From Nonomuraea indica (lineage in GTDB: Bacteria > Actinomycetota > Actinomycetes > Streptosporangiales > Streptosporangiaceae), in contig NZ_KZ559471.1 in the NCBI RefSeq assembly GCF_002850745.1, forward strand, positions 124,001 through 188,000: 64,000 nt of DNA, read 5' to 3'. Position 1 is the stretch's first letter, and each line of letters starts with the position of its first letter. The notes beneath the pieces are model-generated. The model was given only the letters and a program-made list of their open reading frames with translations, made no database searches and was not told where the DNA came from. A program made the translations under genes and the position numbers. Shown in pieces: positions 26,770 to 34,990 of this stretch.

Positions 26770-27759
26770 GTGAGCAATTCAGCGAAGACCACCTACCTCA
26801 TAACCGGCGGCAGCGGCTTCGTCGGGTCGCACCTGACCGACGCGCTGCTCGCCCGCGGCGACGCGGTCATCGTCCTGGACAACCTGTCCACCGGCCGGCT
26901 GGAGAACCTCCGGCCGCACCCGGACCTGCGTTTCGTGCAGGGCTCGGTCCTGGACGAGCTCATGGTGGACGAGCTCGTGCACCAGTGCGACACGGTCGTC
27001 CACCTGGCCGCCGCGGTCGGCGTGAAGCTGATCGTCGAGCAGCCGCTGCGGTGCCTGACCACGAACATCCGCGGCTCCGAGATCGTCATCGAGGCGGCCC
27101 ACCGGTACCGCAAGAAGATCCTCATCACCAGCACGAGCGAGATCTACGGCAAGAACTCCTCCGGGCCGCTGCGCGAGGAGGCCGACCGCATCCTCGGCAG
27201 CCCCGCGGTGGTGCGCTGGGCCTACAGCACGGCCAAGGCCGTCGACGAGATCCTCGCCAACGCCTACCACCGCGAGCGCGGGCTGCCGACCGTCGTGGTC
27301 CGGCTGTTCAACACCGTGGGGCCGCGGCAGAGCGCCGCCTACGGCATGGTCATCCCGCGGCTCGTCCAGCAGGCCCTCACGGGGCAGCCGCTCACGGTCT
27401 TCGGCGACGGCACGCAGACCCGCTGCTTCGCGCACGTCTCCGACGTCGTCGACGCGCTGCTGCGCCTGCTCGACCTGGAGGCGGCCGTCGGCCAGACCTT
27501 CAACATCGGCTCCGCCGAGGAGGTCAGCATCCTGGAGCTGGCCAAGCTGGTCATCGACCACACCGGGTCCACCTCGGCGCTGGAGCTCGTCCCGTACCAC
27601 GAGGCGTACCAGCACGGTTTCGAGGACATGGTCCGCCGGGTGCCGGACACCACCAAGCTGCGCGAGCTCACCGGCTGGACGCCTCGGCGCACCCTCGACG
27701 AGATCCTCACCGAGGTCGTCAGGAAGGTGCGCGAAGACCTCGCGGCGTCCCTCCGGTGA
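26770..27759 (+). CDS. NAD-dependent epimerase/dehydratase family protein (extended SDR)
   Basis: This 329-residue protein has GGSGFVG near residue 14, LDNLSTGRLENL, ITSTSEIYGKN and the catalytic WAYSTAKAVDE motif. The EIYGKN plus RWAYSTAK pattern is common in UDP-glucuronate decarboxylase-like and related epimerases, so xylose-type or epimerised uronate products are possible. The start is GTG with GGGGAAG upstream. The next gene overlaps by 4 nt. It differs clearly from the preceding epimerase, so two distinct sugar nucleotides may be made. Confidence 0.86.
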   Translation: MSNSAKTTYLITGGSGFVGSHLTDALLARGDAVIVLDNLSTGRLENLRPHPDLRFVQGSVLDELMVDELVHQCDTVVHLAAAVGVKLIVEQPLRCLTTNIRGSEIVIEAAHRYRKKILITSTSEIYGKNSSGPLREEADRILGSPAVVRWAYSTAKAVDEILANAYHRERGLPTVVVRLFNTVGPRQSAAYGMVIPRLVQQALTGQPLTVFGDGTQTRCFAHVSDVVDALLRLLDLEAAVGQTFNIGSAEEVSILELAKLVIDHTGSTSALELVPYHEAYQHGFEDMVRRVPDTTKLRELTGWTPRRTLDEILTEVVRKVREDLAASLR

Positions 27760-28796
27760 GCGGAATGCTCGTCCTCACGGTCGGCAGCGCCGCCTACCTC
27801 ATCAGCGGCCTGACCGTGCCGTCGTTCAAGCGCCTGGCGCTGCGCTGGGGCCTGACCGACCGCCCGAGCGAGAAGAAGGCCCACGCGCGGCCGACCCCGT
27901 ACCTCGGGGGGCTGGCCATCGTGCTCGGCACGGTCGCGCCGCTGCTCGTGGTGCTCCGCGACGCCGACCAGCGGATCGTCGCGATCCTGCTGGCCGGGGC
28001 GGTGATCACCCTGCTCGGGCTGATCGACGACATCAGGCCGCTGCCCGCCGTCACCCGGCTGACCGCCGAGGCGGTCGCCGCGACGGGCGTCGCGCTGTCC
28101 GGCGTGCACGTCACGCTGGTCGGCGGCTGGCCGGACCTGGTCGTCACGGTGCTGTGGATCGTCGTGATGACCAACTCGTTCAACCTGCTCGACAACATGG
28201 ACGGCGCCCTCGGGGCCATCGCCACGGCGACGGCCGGGCTCCTGTCCGCGACCGCGTTCGTCAGCGGCCACGCCGGGCTCGGCCTGCTGCTCGCCGGGTT
28301 GACCTGCGCGTGCCTCGGCTACCTCCCGCACAACTGGGCGCCGGCGCGGATCTTCATGGGCGACTCGGGGTCGCTGTTCATCGGCTTCGTGCTCACCTGC
28401 TCCGCCGTCCTGCTGGTGACGGGGCGCGGCCTGGACGTCACGGTCGCCGGCCTGCTCCTGCCGACCTTCGTCGCGGCAGTGGACACCGGGGTCGTCCTGC
28501 TGTCGCGGATCCGGGCGGGGCGTTCGCCGCTGATGGGCGGCACCGACCACGTGTCGCACCGGCTGCGCCGGACGGGGATGCCCGTGCGGGCGGTCGCCGC
28601 CCTGCTCGGCGCGGTCGCCGCCGGCGCCGGCGCGCTGTGGCTCGCCACCGTCCTGAGCCTGCTGCCGCCGCCGGCCGTGGCGGTCGTCGCGGTAGCCGCG
28701 ACGGCGGTCCTCGTCGGCCGCCTGCAGGGCGTGCACGTCTACGTGCCGATCGAACACCTCAAAGCTCCTCCGAGAATCCGTGAAAGGCGGCGTTGA
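27756..28796 (+). CDS. Undecaprenyl-phosphate sugar-1-phosphate transferase (WecA/TagO/MraY family)
   Basis: This 346-residue protein has about ten spans and starts polysaccharide assembly by moving sugar-1-phosphate onto undecaprenyl phosphate. Family motifs are clear: KKAHARPTPYLGG at the first cytoplasmic loop, the Asp pair in LIDDI, NSFNLLDNMDG, GDSGSLFIGF, and DHVSHRLRR with the conserved His. The GTG overlaps the previous stop (GTGA); an ATG three codons later is also possible. WecA-type enzymes usually load GlcNAc-1-P or a related sugar. It is the expected priming enzyme of this Wzx/Wzy locus. Confidence 0.93.
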   Translation: MSGMLVLTVGSAAYLISGLTVPSFKRLALRWGLTDRPSEKKAHARPTPYLGGLAIVLGTVAPLLVVLRDADQRIVAILLAGAVITLLGLIDDIRPLPAVTRLTAEAVAATGVALSGVHVTLVGGWPDLVVTVLWIVVMTNSFNLLDNMDGALGAIATATAGLLSATAFVSGHAGLGLLLAGLTCACLGYLPHNWAPARIFMGDSGSLFIGFVLTCSAVLLVTGRGLDVTVAGLLLPTFVAAVDTGVVLLSRIRAGRSPLMGGTDHVSHRLRRTGMPVRAVAALLGAVAAGAGALWLATVLSLLPPPAVAVVAVAATAVLVGRLQGVHVYVPIEHLKAPPRIRERRR

Positions 28797-28800
28797 TCCC

Positions 28801-30189
28801 GTGGATCTGCTCTATTACGTACGGCTGGCGCGCAGGAACTGGTTGCTCATCATCCTGTCGCTGGTCATCGGGGTGACCGCGGCGGTCATGGTCACCGCGA
28901 ACACGCCGCCGACGTACGTGGCGTCGACCTCCATGCTGGTCTCCGGCCACGACAAGGAAGGCAGCCTGTCCACCGCGTACCAGGCCGGGATGCTGTCGGC
29001 GCAGCGCGTGCAGTCGTACGCCACCCTGCTGTCCAGCCGCCGGCTGGTGAGCGAGGTCGTGGCCCCCGAGGACGTCCGGCGCGTGCAGGGCAACATCACC
29101 GCCGAGGTCGTCCCCGGCACGGTCCTGCTGCGCGCCTCCGTCACCGACACCGACCCGGCCCGCGCCGCACAGCTCGCCAACACCCTGGGCGCGCGCTTCA
29201 CCGACCTGATCGACCGGATCGAGCGGCCCACGCCCAAGAGCCACTCGACGATCAAGATCACCGTGGTGGACCAGGCGGAGGTGCCCCAGGCGCCCGTCAG
29301 CCCGCGCCCGACCATGAACGTCCTGTTCGGCGTGCTGATCTCGCTGCTCGTCGCGCTGGCCGCGCTGGTGCTGCGCGACCGGCTCGACACCACCGTCAAG
29401 AGCTCGCACACGCTGCAGCAGACCTCCGGCAGCTCCACGCTCGGCATCATCGGGTACGAGCGCGACGCCCGCCGCAACCCGCTGATCGTGCGCCGCAAGG
29501 GCCGCTCGTCCCGGGCGGAGGCGTTCCGGTCGCTGCGCACCAACCTGCAGTTCATCGGCGTGGACCGGCAGCCGAAATCGCTCGTCATCACGAGCTGCCT
29601 GCCGAACGAGGGCAAGTCGTCCACCTCGTCCAACCTGGCGATCACCCTCGCCCAGGCGGGCTGGCGGGTCATCCTGGTCGACGGCGACCTGCGCCGCCCG
29701 CGCATCCCCGACTACCTCGGCATCGAGGGCGGCGTCGGCCTGACCGACGTGCTGATCGGCCGCGCCCGGCTCGCCGAGGTCGTCCAGACCTGGGGAGAGC
29801 CGCGGCTGCACGTGCTGCCGAGCGGCCAGATCCCGCCGAACCCGAGCGAGCTGCTCGCCTCGCAGGGCATGCGGCAGGTGCTCGACCAGCTCACCGCCGA
29901 GTACGACATGGTGATCATCGACGCGCCGCCGCTGCTGCCGGTCACCGACGCGGCCACGCTCTCGGCGGTCTGCGACGGGACGATGCTGGTGGCCCGCTAC
30001 GGCAAGACGCGCCAGGAGCACATCCAGCGTGGCACCGAGCTGCTGGCGTCCATCAACGCCCGGGTCGTCGGCACGGTGCTGAACTTCGTGCCGGCCAAGG
30101 CCAGCCGCTACGACGGCTACGGATACGGCTACGGGTACGATTCGGCGCCCGAGGACGTGCCGCCGGTCAAGGCCCCGGCGGCTGTGTGA
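28801..30189 (+). CDS. Polysaccharide co-polymerase / BY-kinase (Wzz domain plus CpsD/CapB-type kinase)
   Basis: This 462-residue protein controls chain length and export. The first span (about 12-32) starts a Wzz domain, with a second span near 177-197 following VDQAEVPQAPVSPRP. The cytoplasmic kinase has Walker A (SCLPNEGKSS, near 264-273), Walker A' (VDGDLRRPR) and Walker B (VIIDAPPLLPVTD). A Tyr-rich tail (YDGYGYGYGYDS, near 436-447) is the autophosphorylation cluster. The GTG at 28801 lies 4 nt after the preceding stop; a GTG at 28780 is the alternative. Both halves are fused in one chain, as in other actinobacteria. The convergent gene is its likely phosphatase. Confidence 0.93.
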   Translation: MDLLYYVRLARRNWLLIILSLVIGVTAAVMVTANTPPTYVASTSMLVSGHDKEGSLSTAYQAGMLSAQRVQSYATLLSSRRLVSEVVAPEDVRRVQGNITAEVVPGTVLLRASVTDTDPARAAQLANTLGARFTDLIDRIERPTPKSHSTIKITVVDQAEVPQAPVSPRPTMNVLFGVLISLLVALAALVLRDRLDTTVKSSHTLQQTSGSSTLGIIGYERDARRNPLIVRRKGRSSRAEAFRSLRTNLQFIGVDRQPKSLVITSCLPNEGKSSTSSNLAITLAQAGWRVILVDGDLRRPRIPDYLGIEGGVGLTDVLIGRARLAEVVQTWGEPRLHVLPSGQIPPNPSELLASQGMRQVLDQLTAEYDMVIIDAPPLLPVTDAATLSAVCDGTMLVARYGKTRQEHIQRGTELLASINARVVGTVLNFVPAKASRYDGYGYGYGYDSAPEDVPPVKAPAAV

Positions 30190-30745
30190 GCAGCCGCAGC
30201 GGGGCGGCGAGCGCCTGCGCGATGCGCCGTCCCGCGGCCCGGTAGGTCCACCGGGAGCCGCCGAACGGGTCGGGGATGTCGGGCTGGTCCACGTGGACCA
30301 GCCCGCGCAGTGCCCGGGCCTGCTCGACCAGTGACCGCGCCCGCCGCGCCACGTCACGTTCGGCGGCCAGCGGCCCGGCGGGCACCTCCCGGCTCAGGGC
30401 GCCGAACTCGGCGATCGTGAACGTCCGCCCGGTCGCCGGCGGGTGCAGCGCCACCGCCTCGGCCCGGTGCGCCACCGTGGCCGTCAGCACCAGATCGGCG
30501 GCCGCCACCAGCTCACCGGTGAGCGGCCGCGAGGCGAACCCGTCCGGGTCGCCGCCGAGACCGAGCAGCACCCGCCGGGCGCGCTCGGTCATCTCCATGC
30601 CGGGCCTGGCCCGCGTGCCCGCGCTGGTCACCTGGAACGGCGGACCGAGCGCCGCACGCGTCAGCCGCTCGGCCAGCGGCGAGCGGCAGATGTTGCCCGT
30701 GCACACGAACAGGATGCGGAAATCCGGCTCCGGCGTACGCTCCAT
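30167..30745 (-). CDS. Low-molecular-weight protein-tyrosine phosphatase (Wzb-like)
   Basis: This 192-residue protein begins with the catalytic P-loop VCTGNICRSPLAE (C-x5-R-S). It has TSAGTRA shortly after and the general-acid loop VDQPDIPDPFGG near residue 165. The fold and length fit LMW-PTPs that dephosphorylate the tyrosine tail of BY-kinases. Its 3' end overlaps the BY-kinase gene tail-to-tail by 23 bp. The ATG at 30745 leaves a short leader before the strand that holds the P-loop. Confidence 0.92.
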   Translation of the reverse strand: MERTPEPDFRILFVCTGNICRSPLAERLTRAALGPPFQVTSAGTRARPGMEMTERARRVLLGLGGDPDGFASRPLTGELVAAADLVLTATVAHRAEAVALHPPATGRTFTIAEFGALSREVPAGPLAAERDVARRARSLVEQARALRGLVHVDQPDIPDPFGGSRWTYRAAGRRIAQALAAPLRLLTQPPGP

Positions 30746-30857
30746 GGGCGCGACCGTAGGCCGCGACGGCCCGGGACCCGCCCGCGGCACGCCGCCTTTT
30801 ACCCATCCCTGCCCCGCCCGGCTGCCCGGACAGCCGTCCGGTGCTCTGCCGCCCCGC

Positions 30858-32627
30858 TCAGCCGTCCGGGGTGCAGCCCCTGGTGTCCCACACGACCCGG
30901 GTCTGCTGCTGGCGGGCCAGCGGCTGCACCGGCACCACGGGCCTGGCCTGCGACGCGGGCTCCAGCAGGTGGAACTCCAGCGTGCGCGCCTGCCGGGGCG
31001 CGAAGTGCATCATCGTCGTGAGGACCGGATGGGAGCGCTCGACCGCCTGCAGCGCCGACGCGCTCCGCCCGTCGATCCGCACGCCGCCGAGCTTGGTGCC
31101 GGGCGCGGTGTAGAGCGAGACCCACAGCAGGTTCGAGCCCGGTGTGTGGCGCCGGCCCGGCCGGTCGAGCCGGCTGGTGACGTACTCGGGGAGCTTGCGC
31201 CGCGGCACGTCGTTGACCAGCCGGACCCGCACCCGCGAGACGCGGTGGCCGTCGGCGCGGCAGGGGCCGAGCCGGTACTCCACCTGCCGGTCCAGGTAGT
31301 AGTCGAGCTTGTTGCCGGCCGAGTTGTTGATCACCAGGCTCGCGTACGGGCCGGGCCGGCCGGGCAGCGTGCCGCCGAGCGGTGTCGCGGCCAGCCGTCG
31401 CTGCTCGGCGTCCCGGCGGCTCCAGATCTGCAGCCGGCGCTCGTGCACCATCTTCGACAGGACGGGCACCACCTGCCGCGGGTCCGGCCGGACGCGGGTC
31501 ACCGCGTCGGCGACGGCGCCGGCGATCCGCATGAGGAACCTCTTGCGGGCGTGCTGGTCGTCGTAGCGGGCGTACGCCTGCCGTTCGGTGAGGTCCACGA
31601 CGTTGTCGGCGGTCACCTTCTCGCCGCCGGGCAGGGAGACGGGCCCGATCAGCCGGAGCAGGTGGGACAGGCCGACGGGGTCGGTGGCGATGGCTCCGTC
31701 GAGCCGCCGCCCGTGCTGGCGCTCCCACAGGGCGGTCCAGGTGGCGGCGGCGTAGGGGAAGTGCGGGGAGAGGTTGGAGATGTTGAGGGCGGCCTGGGCG
31801 TTGCGGCCGTAGCGGGCGGTGTAGGTGGCCCCGTGGTCGACGACCGGCCGCGGGCTCGTCGCCAGCGCGCTGTTGGAGGAGAGCCCTTCGATGGCGAGCC
31901 CGTTCCGGCCGGCCTTGAGTATGCCGAACGCGCCGACCAGCCCGCCGGTCGCGCGGGCCTCGGCGTTGGTCTGGAACGCCAGGAAGTAGCGGCGCGGACC
32001 CTCGCGGCCCAGCATCGGAGGGAGGAGGACGGCGGCGTCGGAGGCGGCGCGGAGCCAGCCGTGCAGCCGGTCGACCTCGCGCAGCGCCGTGGCCCGCGCC
32101 TCGTCGACCTGGGTCACGCCGGTGTCCGCCGGGGTGGCGGCCAGGCGCGCCCGGGTGCCGGCGATCTTCGTGGTGGCGGCCGCCAGGGCCGGCGCGGAGG
32201 AGTCCAGACGGTCGAGCAGCTTGCCCATGTCGTCCACGGAGAAGCCACCCGGCTGGATCAGCCCCGCACCGGCCTGGTGGACGCCGGCGAGCACGCCGGT
32301 CAGGTCGGCGGCCGACTCGGCCAGGCCGCGAACGGTCGCCGCTCCGTCACCCACCACGGGTGAGTGGGTGAGCAACGACCAGTCCGGACCGCTGGTGAGC
32401 CGGCGCGCCTCGGCCGCGTGCCGCTGCGCGAGCGCGAGCGCCCCGCCCAGCCGAGCGGGGTCGCCCACGGGGAGGTTCTCCAGAGCGTTCCTGGTCGCTT
32501 CGAGCTGCTCCCGCACGTTCAGTCCGAGACGCGCCGACCACCCCCCGGCCAGCACGAGGCAGGCCACGGGGCTCAGCAGCCCGTATACGACGACTCGACG
32601 CCGGTTGAGGCGCTTCTTACTTGGCAT
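30858..32627 (-). CDS. DUF4012-family membrane-anchored protein
   Basis: This 589-residue protein has a basic N-terminus and one span (about 13-33). The rest is extracytoplasmic. Residues around 200-260 carry NAEARATGGLVGAFGIL, the conserved core of DUF4012; later LPGGEKVTADNVVDL and VINNSAGNKLDYYLDR also fit the family. DUF4012 proteins are common beside actinobacterial capsule loci, but their job is not known. Its start overlaps the stop of the LPMTG gene by 11 bp, so the two are co-translated. A lytic or ligase-type role in wall attachment is speculation. Confidence 0.85.
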   Translation of the reverse strand: MPSKKRLNRRRVVVYGLLSPVACLVLAGGWSARLGLNVREQLEATRNALENLPVGDPARLGGALALAQRHAAEARRLTSGPDWSLLTHSPVVGDGAATVRGLAESAADLTGVLAGVHQAGAGLIQPGGFSVDDMGKLLDRLDSSAPALAAATTKIAGTRARLAATPADTGVTQVDEARATALREVDRLHGWLRAASDAAVLLPPMLGREGPRRYFLAFQTNAEARATGGLVGAFGILKAGRNGLAIEGLSSNSALATSPRPVVDHGATYTARYGRNAQAALNISNLSPHFPYAAATWTALWERQHGRRLDGAIATDPVGLSHLLRLIGPVSLPGGEKVTADNVVDLTERQAYARYDDQHARKRFLMRIAGAVADAVTRVRPDPRQVVPVLSKMVHERRLQIWSRRDAEQRRLAATPLGGTLPGRPGPYASLVINNSAGNKLDYYLDRQVEYRLGPCRADGHRVSRVRVRLVNDVPRRKLPEYVTSRLDRPGRRHTPGSNLLWVSLYTAPGTKLGGVRIDGRSASALQAVERSHPVLTTMMHFAPRQARTLEFHLLEPASQARPVVPVQPLARQQQTRVVWDTRGCTPDG

Positions 32628-33354
32628 CGGTGGAGCGGCGACGCCTCATGGCGATGAGCGTGCCGGCGGCGCCGGCGAGCAGCAGGCCGGTGCCGGCTCC
32701 TGCCAGGGTGCTCACGGAGGACGTGCCCGTCATGGGCAGTTCCTTCTTGACGACCTCCTCGCAGTACCCTCCGTCGCAGTCGCCCTCGTCCCACCAGCCG
32801 TGGCCGAAGTCGTCGTCGAACTCCTTGCCGTCCTCGTCACCGATGTCGATGGTGAAGTGCTTGTCCTGCGTGGAGCTGCTGTCCTCGGACGTGCCGTCGG
32901 AGTCGTCCCCGTCGTCCCCGTCGGAGTCGTCGCCGTCCTCGTCGCCTTCGTGGTTGAGCGGGCCGGGCTTGACGATGCCCGTGGCGCCGTCCAGCTCGTG
33001 GGCGCTCGGGAACGACTGGATGTCGCTGAAGTCCCCGAGAGGCGCGAGGTTCGGGTCGTCCGAGGTCAGCGCGTTGTCGAACGCCTCCTGCTCCGACTGC
33101 GAGACGGCGATGGCGTCGGCGTCCGCCTCGTTGTCGTTCTCGTTCACGTTGTTGTTCACGATGTTGGCGCAGACGTTGACGTCACCCCCCTCGGGGCAGT
33201 CGATCGGCGCCGGCGGGTACGGCTGGAGCGCCGCCAGCATGGGAGACGGGTGGGAGGCGGCACCGGCCTCCGTCGCCATCCCCGTGCTGGCGAACGCCAA
33301 TCCACTCCCGACGGCCACCGCGGCCAGGATGGATTTCCTGATTTTTATTGCCAT
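32617..33354 (-). CDS. Acidic LPXTG-type surface protein (sortase substrate)
   Basis: This 245-residue secreted protein has a signal peptide at residues 1-33. The mature part is rich in Asp, Glu and Ser, with an Asn-rich stretch (NIVNNNVNENDNE) and a Gly-Asp-Asp-Ser array. The C-terminus is a complete sortase signal: LPMTG at 206-210, a hydrophobic span and a MRRRR tail. Two Cys pairs (CPEGGDVNVC and CDGGYC) could form disulfides. It should be covalently fixed to the peptidoglycan. No sortase gene is in the window. It is the first gene of an operon with the DUF4012 gene. No known homologue is recognised for the central region. Confidence 0.82.
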   Translation of the reverse strand: MAIKIRKSILAAVAVGSGLAFASTGMATEAGAASHPSPMLAALQPYPPAPIDCPEGGDVNVCANIVNNNVNENDNEADADAIAVSQSEQEAFDNALTSDDPNLAPLGDFSDIQSFPSAHELDGATGIVKPGPLNHEGDEDGDDSDGDDGDDSDGTSEDSSSTQDKHFTIDIGDEDGKEFDDDFGHGWWDEGDCDGGYCEEVVKKELPMTGTSSVSTLAGAGTGLLLAGAAGTLIAMRRRRSTDAK

Positions 33355-33797
33355 TTCGGACTCCCCGTGACGGTAGTGCGGCCCTGGAACATTTCGCCCG
33401 GCATACCAGCGACATGTTCGCTACGGAACCCGTTATATGTGCCGCCTCCTGGGGGGCTCCGTGCGCCGCACGAGCCTTACCGAATGAGGACAATTGATTC
33501 TCCATAAGTTGACGGTCGATCATGCCCTCGCGCCGCGCTCGGAGGCCGGGCGCCGGGCGCTGTCCGCTTCGGTGCGCTCTGCACGGTTCGGGGGTTCGGA
33601 ACGTTGAACGATCTTGTGTGGTCCCGGGGGCCGCCCGCCCGCGGTCCCCCGTCGCCGTCTTCCGATCGAACGCTGGCGTTTTCTCCTTAACGTCCCCCAA
33701 ATCATGTCAATGCGAGTTATGCTCGCTGTCTACCGTTAACGCCGGAAGCACGGGGGCCCTCGGCGATTCTGACCGTCTGCCCGCCCCCGGAGGCCGG
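33355..33797. other. Divergent intergenic region upstream of the LPMTG protein and the LuxR-type regulator
   Basis: This gap of 443 bp has lower GC content than nearby genes. On the leftward side a TATAAC-like hexamer lies about 75 nt before the LPMTG start. On the rightward side a short inverted repeat (GCGAG-N5-CTCGC at 33712-33726) overlaps a TTATGCT sequence that could be a -10 box for the regulator. No gene with convincing codon use is seen. The region probably carries both promoters and operator sites. Confidence 0.45.
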
Positions 33798-34109
33798 ATG
33801 AGAGTCGACGACGCAGCGTTCGAGAGCGTGCTCACCTCGTTGAGCAAGCGTGAAGCCGAGGTCATGGATCTGATCGCGACCGGCGAGTCCAACGGGCAGA
33901 TCGCGCGGCGGCTCTTCCTGAGCGAGAAGACGGTCAAGAACCACGTCAACCGCATCTACGCGAAGCTGGGCGTGGACTCCCGCGTCACGGCCATCGGGCT
34001 GTGGTTGTCGCGGCGCGATCGCGCGGCCGGCGACGCCGACGCGGCGGCGCCCCTCCGCGGCGCGGGGCCGGGCGAGGCGGCGAACGCGGTGCCGGCCCGG
34101 CGGACGTGA
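33798..34109 (+). CDS. Small LuxR/GerE-type HTH transcriptional regulator
   Basis: This 103-residue protein is almost only a LuxR-type DNA-binding domain: [18 protein letters not shown], then [28 protein letters not shown], with conserved Glu, Thr-Val-Lys-Asn-His and Leu-Gly-Val positions. There is no receiver or autoinducer domain; the C-terminus is a Gly/Ala-rich tail. The ATG at 33798 has GGAGG 4-5 nt upstream, and the longer frame before it is non-coding in character. It is divergent from the LPMTG-DUF4012 operon and is a candidate regulator of it. Confidence 0.85.
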   Translation: MRVDDAAFESVLTSLSKREAEVMDLIATGESNGQIARRLFLSEKTVKNHVNRIYAKLGVDSRVTAIGLWLSRRDRAAGDADAAAPLRGAGPGEAANAVPARRT

Positions 34110-34133
34110 TCGGCGCACCCGTCCGCGGAACGG

Positions 34134-34170
34134 CGAAGGGCCCGGCCGATGAACTCGGCCGGGCCCTTCG
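34134..34170. terminator. Bidirectional terminator between the LuxR-type gene and tRNA-His
   Basis: A perfect 16-bp stem (34134-34149 with 34155-34170) closes on a 5-nt loop (tgaac). It sits between the end of the plus-strand regulator and the 3' end of the minus-strand tRNA gene and can stop both. Confidence 0.8.
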
Positions 34171-34188
34171 CGTGGAGTGATCTCCAAG

Positions 34189-34262
34189 GGTGAGTGAAGG
34201 GACTTGAACCCTCGACATCCAGGACCACAACCTGGCGCTCTGCCAACTGAGCTACACCCACC
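34189..34262 (-). tRNA. tRNA-His (anticodon GTG)
   Basis: Reading the minus strand, a full cloverleaf is visible. The acceptor arm GTGGGTG pairs with CACTCAC, the D arm holds AGCTCAGTTGG, the anticodon loop is TTGTGGT with anticodon GTG, and the T loop is GGTTCAAGTCC. The extra G at position -1 and C73 discriminator are specific to histidine tRNAs. CCA is not encoded. It lies next to orn, as in many actinobacteria. Confidence 0.96.
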
Positions 34263-34326
34263 ACGCGCCGCCGCGAAAGCGGCACAGGAAAAGTGTAGCG
34301 GTGTTCGGGAGTCGTTTCGCCATCTA

Positions 34327-34920
34327 TTAACCCGTGACACGCTCGGCGAGTGTCCGGGCCGTGCTCGAGTCGGGGCCCGGCTGCGCCACGAACACCGCCG
34401 CGCGGTAGTAGCGCAGCTCCCTGATGCTCTCGGTGATGTCGGCCAGCGCCCGGTGCCCGCCCTGCTTCTCGGGCGCGGCGAAGTAGACGCGGGGGTACCA
34501 GCGCCGCACCAGCTCCTTGATCGACGAGACGTCGATCATGCGGTAGTGCAGGTAGGCGTCGACCGCGGGCATGTCGCGCGAGAGGAACGTCCGGTCGGTG
34601 CCGATGGAGTTGCCGCACAGCGGCGCCTTCTTCGGCTCGGGGATGTGGCGGCGGATGTAGTCGAGCACGTACGACTCGGCCTCGGCCAGCGTCACCCCGC
34701 CCTGCAGCTCCGGCAGCAGGCCCGAGGCGGTGTGCATCTCGCGGACCACCTGCGACATCTGCTCCAGCGACTCCGGCGGCGGCTTGATGACCACGTCGAC
34801 GCCCTCGTCCACCTGGTTGAGCTCGCTGTCGGTGATGACGCACGCCACCTCGACGAGAGCATCACGACCGAGGTCGAGCCCGGTCATCTCGCAGTCGATC
34901 CAGACCAGCAAGTCACTCAT
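34327..34920 (-). CDS. orn: Oligoribonuclease
   Basis: This 197-residue 3'-5' exonuclease of the DEDDh class degrades di- and short oligoribonucleotides, including pGpG from cyclic-di-GMP. Exo I is [12 protein letters not shown], Exo II contains [10 protein letters not shown], and Exo III is [14 protein letters not shown]. The length is normal. GGAG lies 6 nt before the ATG at 34920. It is a conserved housekeeping gene and an anchor for placing the locus on the chromosome. Confidence 0.97.
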   Translation of the reverse strand: MSDLLVWIDCEMTGLDLGRDALVEVACVITDSELNQVDEGVDVVIKPPPESLEQMSQVVREMHTASGLLPELQGGVTLAEAESYVLDYIRRHIPEPKKAPLCGNSIGTDRTFLSRDMPAVDAYLHYRMIDVSSIKELVRRWYPRVYFAAPEKQGGHRALADITESIRELRYYRAAVFVAQPGPDSSTARTLAERVTG

Positions 34921-34990
34921 TCGCACTCCTCGCCCAAGCGGCTCGGAGCTGCCCGCCCGCTTGCTCACACGTCCAGCCTAGTGCCATGCG

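Noticed and set aside
17424-34109. Whether region B could be a horizontally acquired island
   Set aside because: There are no integrase, tRNA-flanking direct repeat, IS element or clear composition break at its borders. tRNA-His lies nearby, but no attachment-site duplicate was seen.
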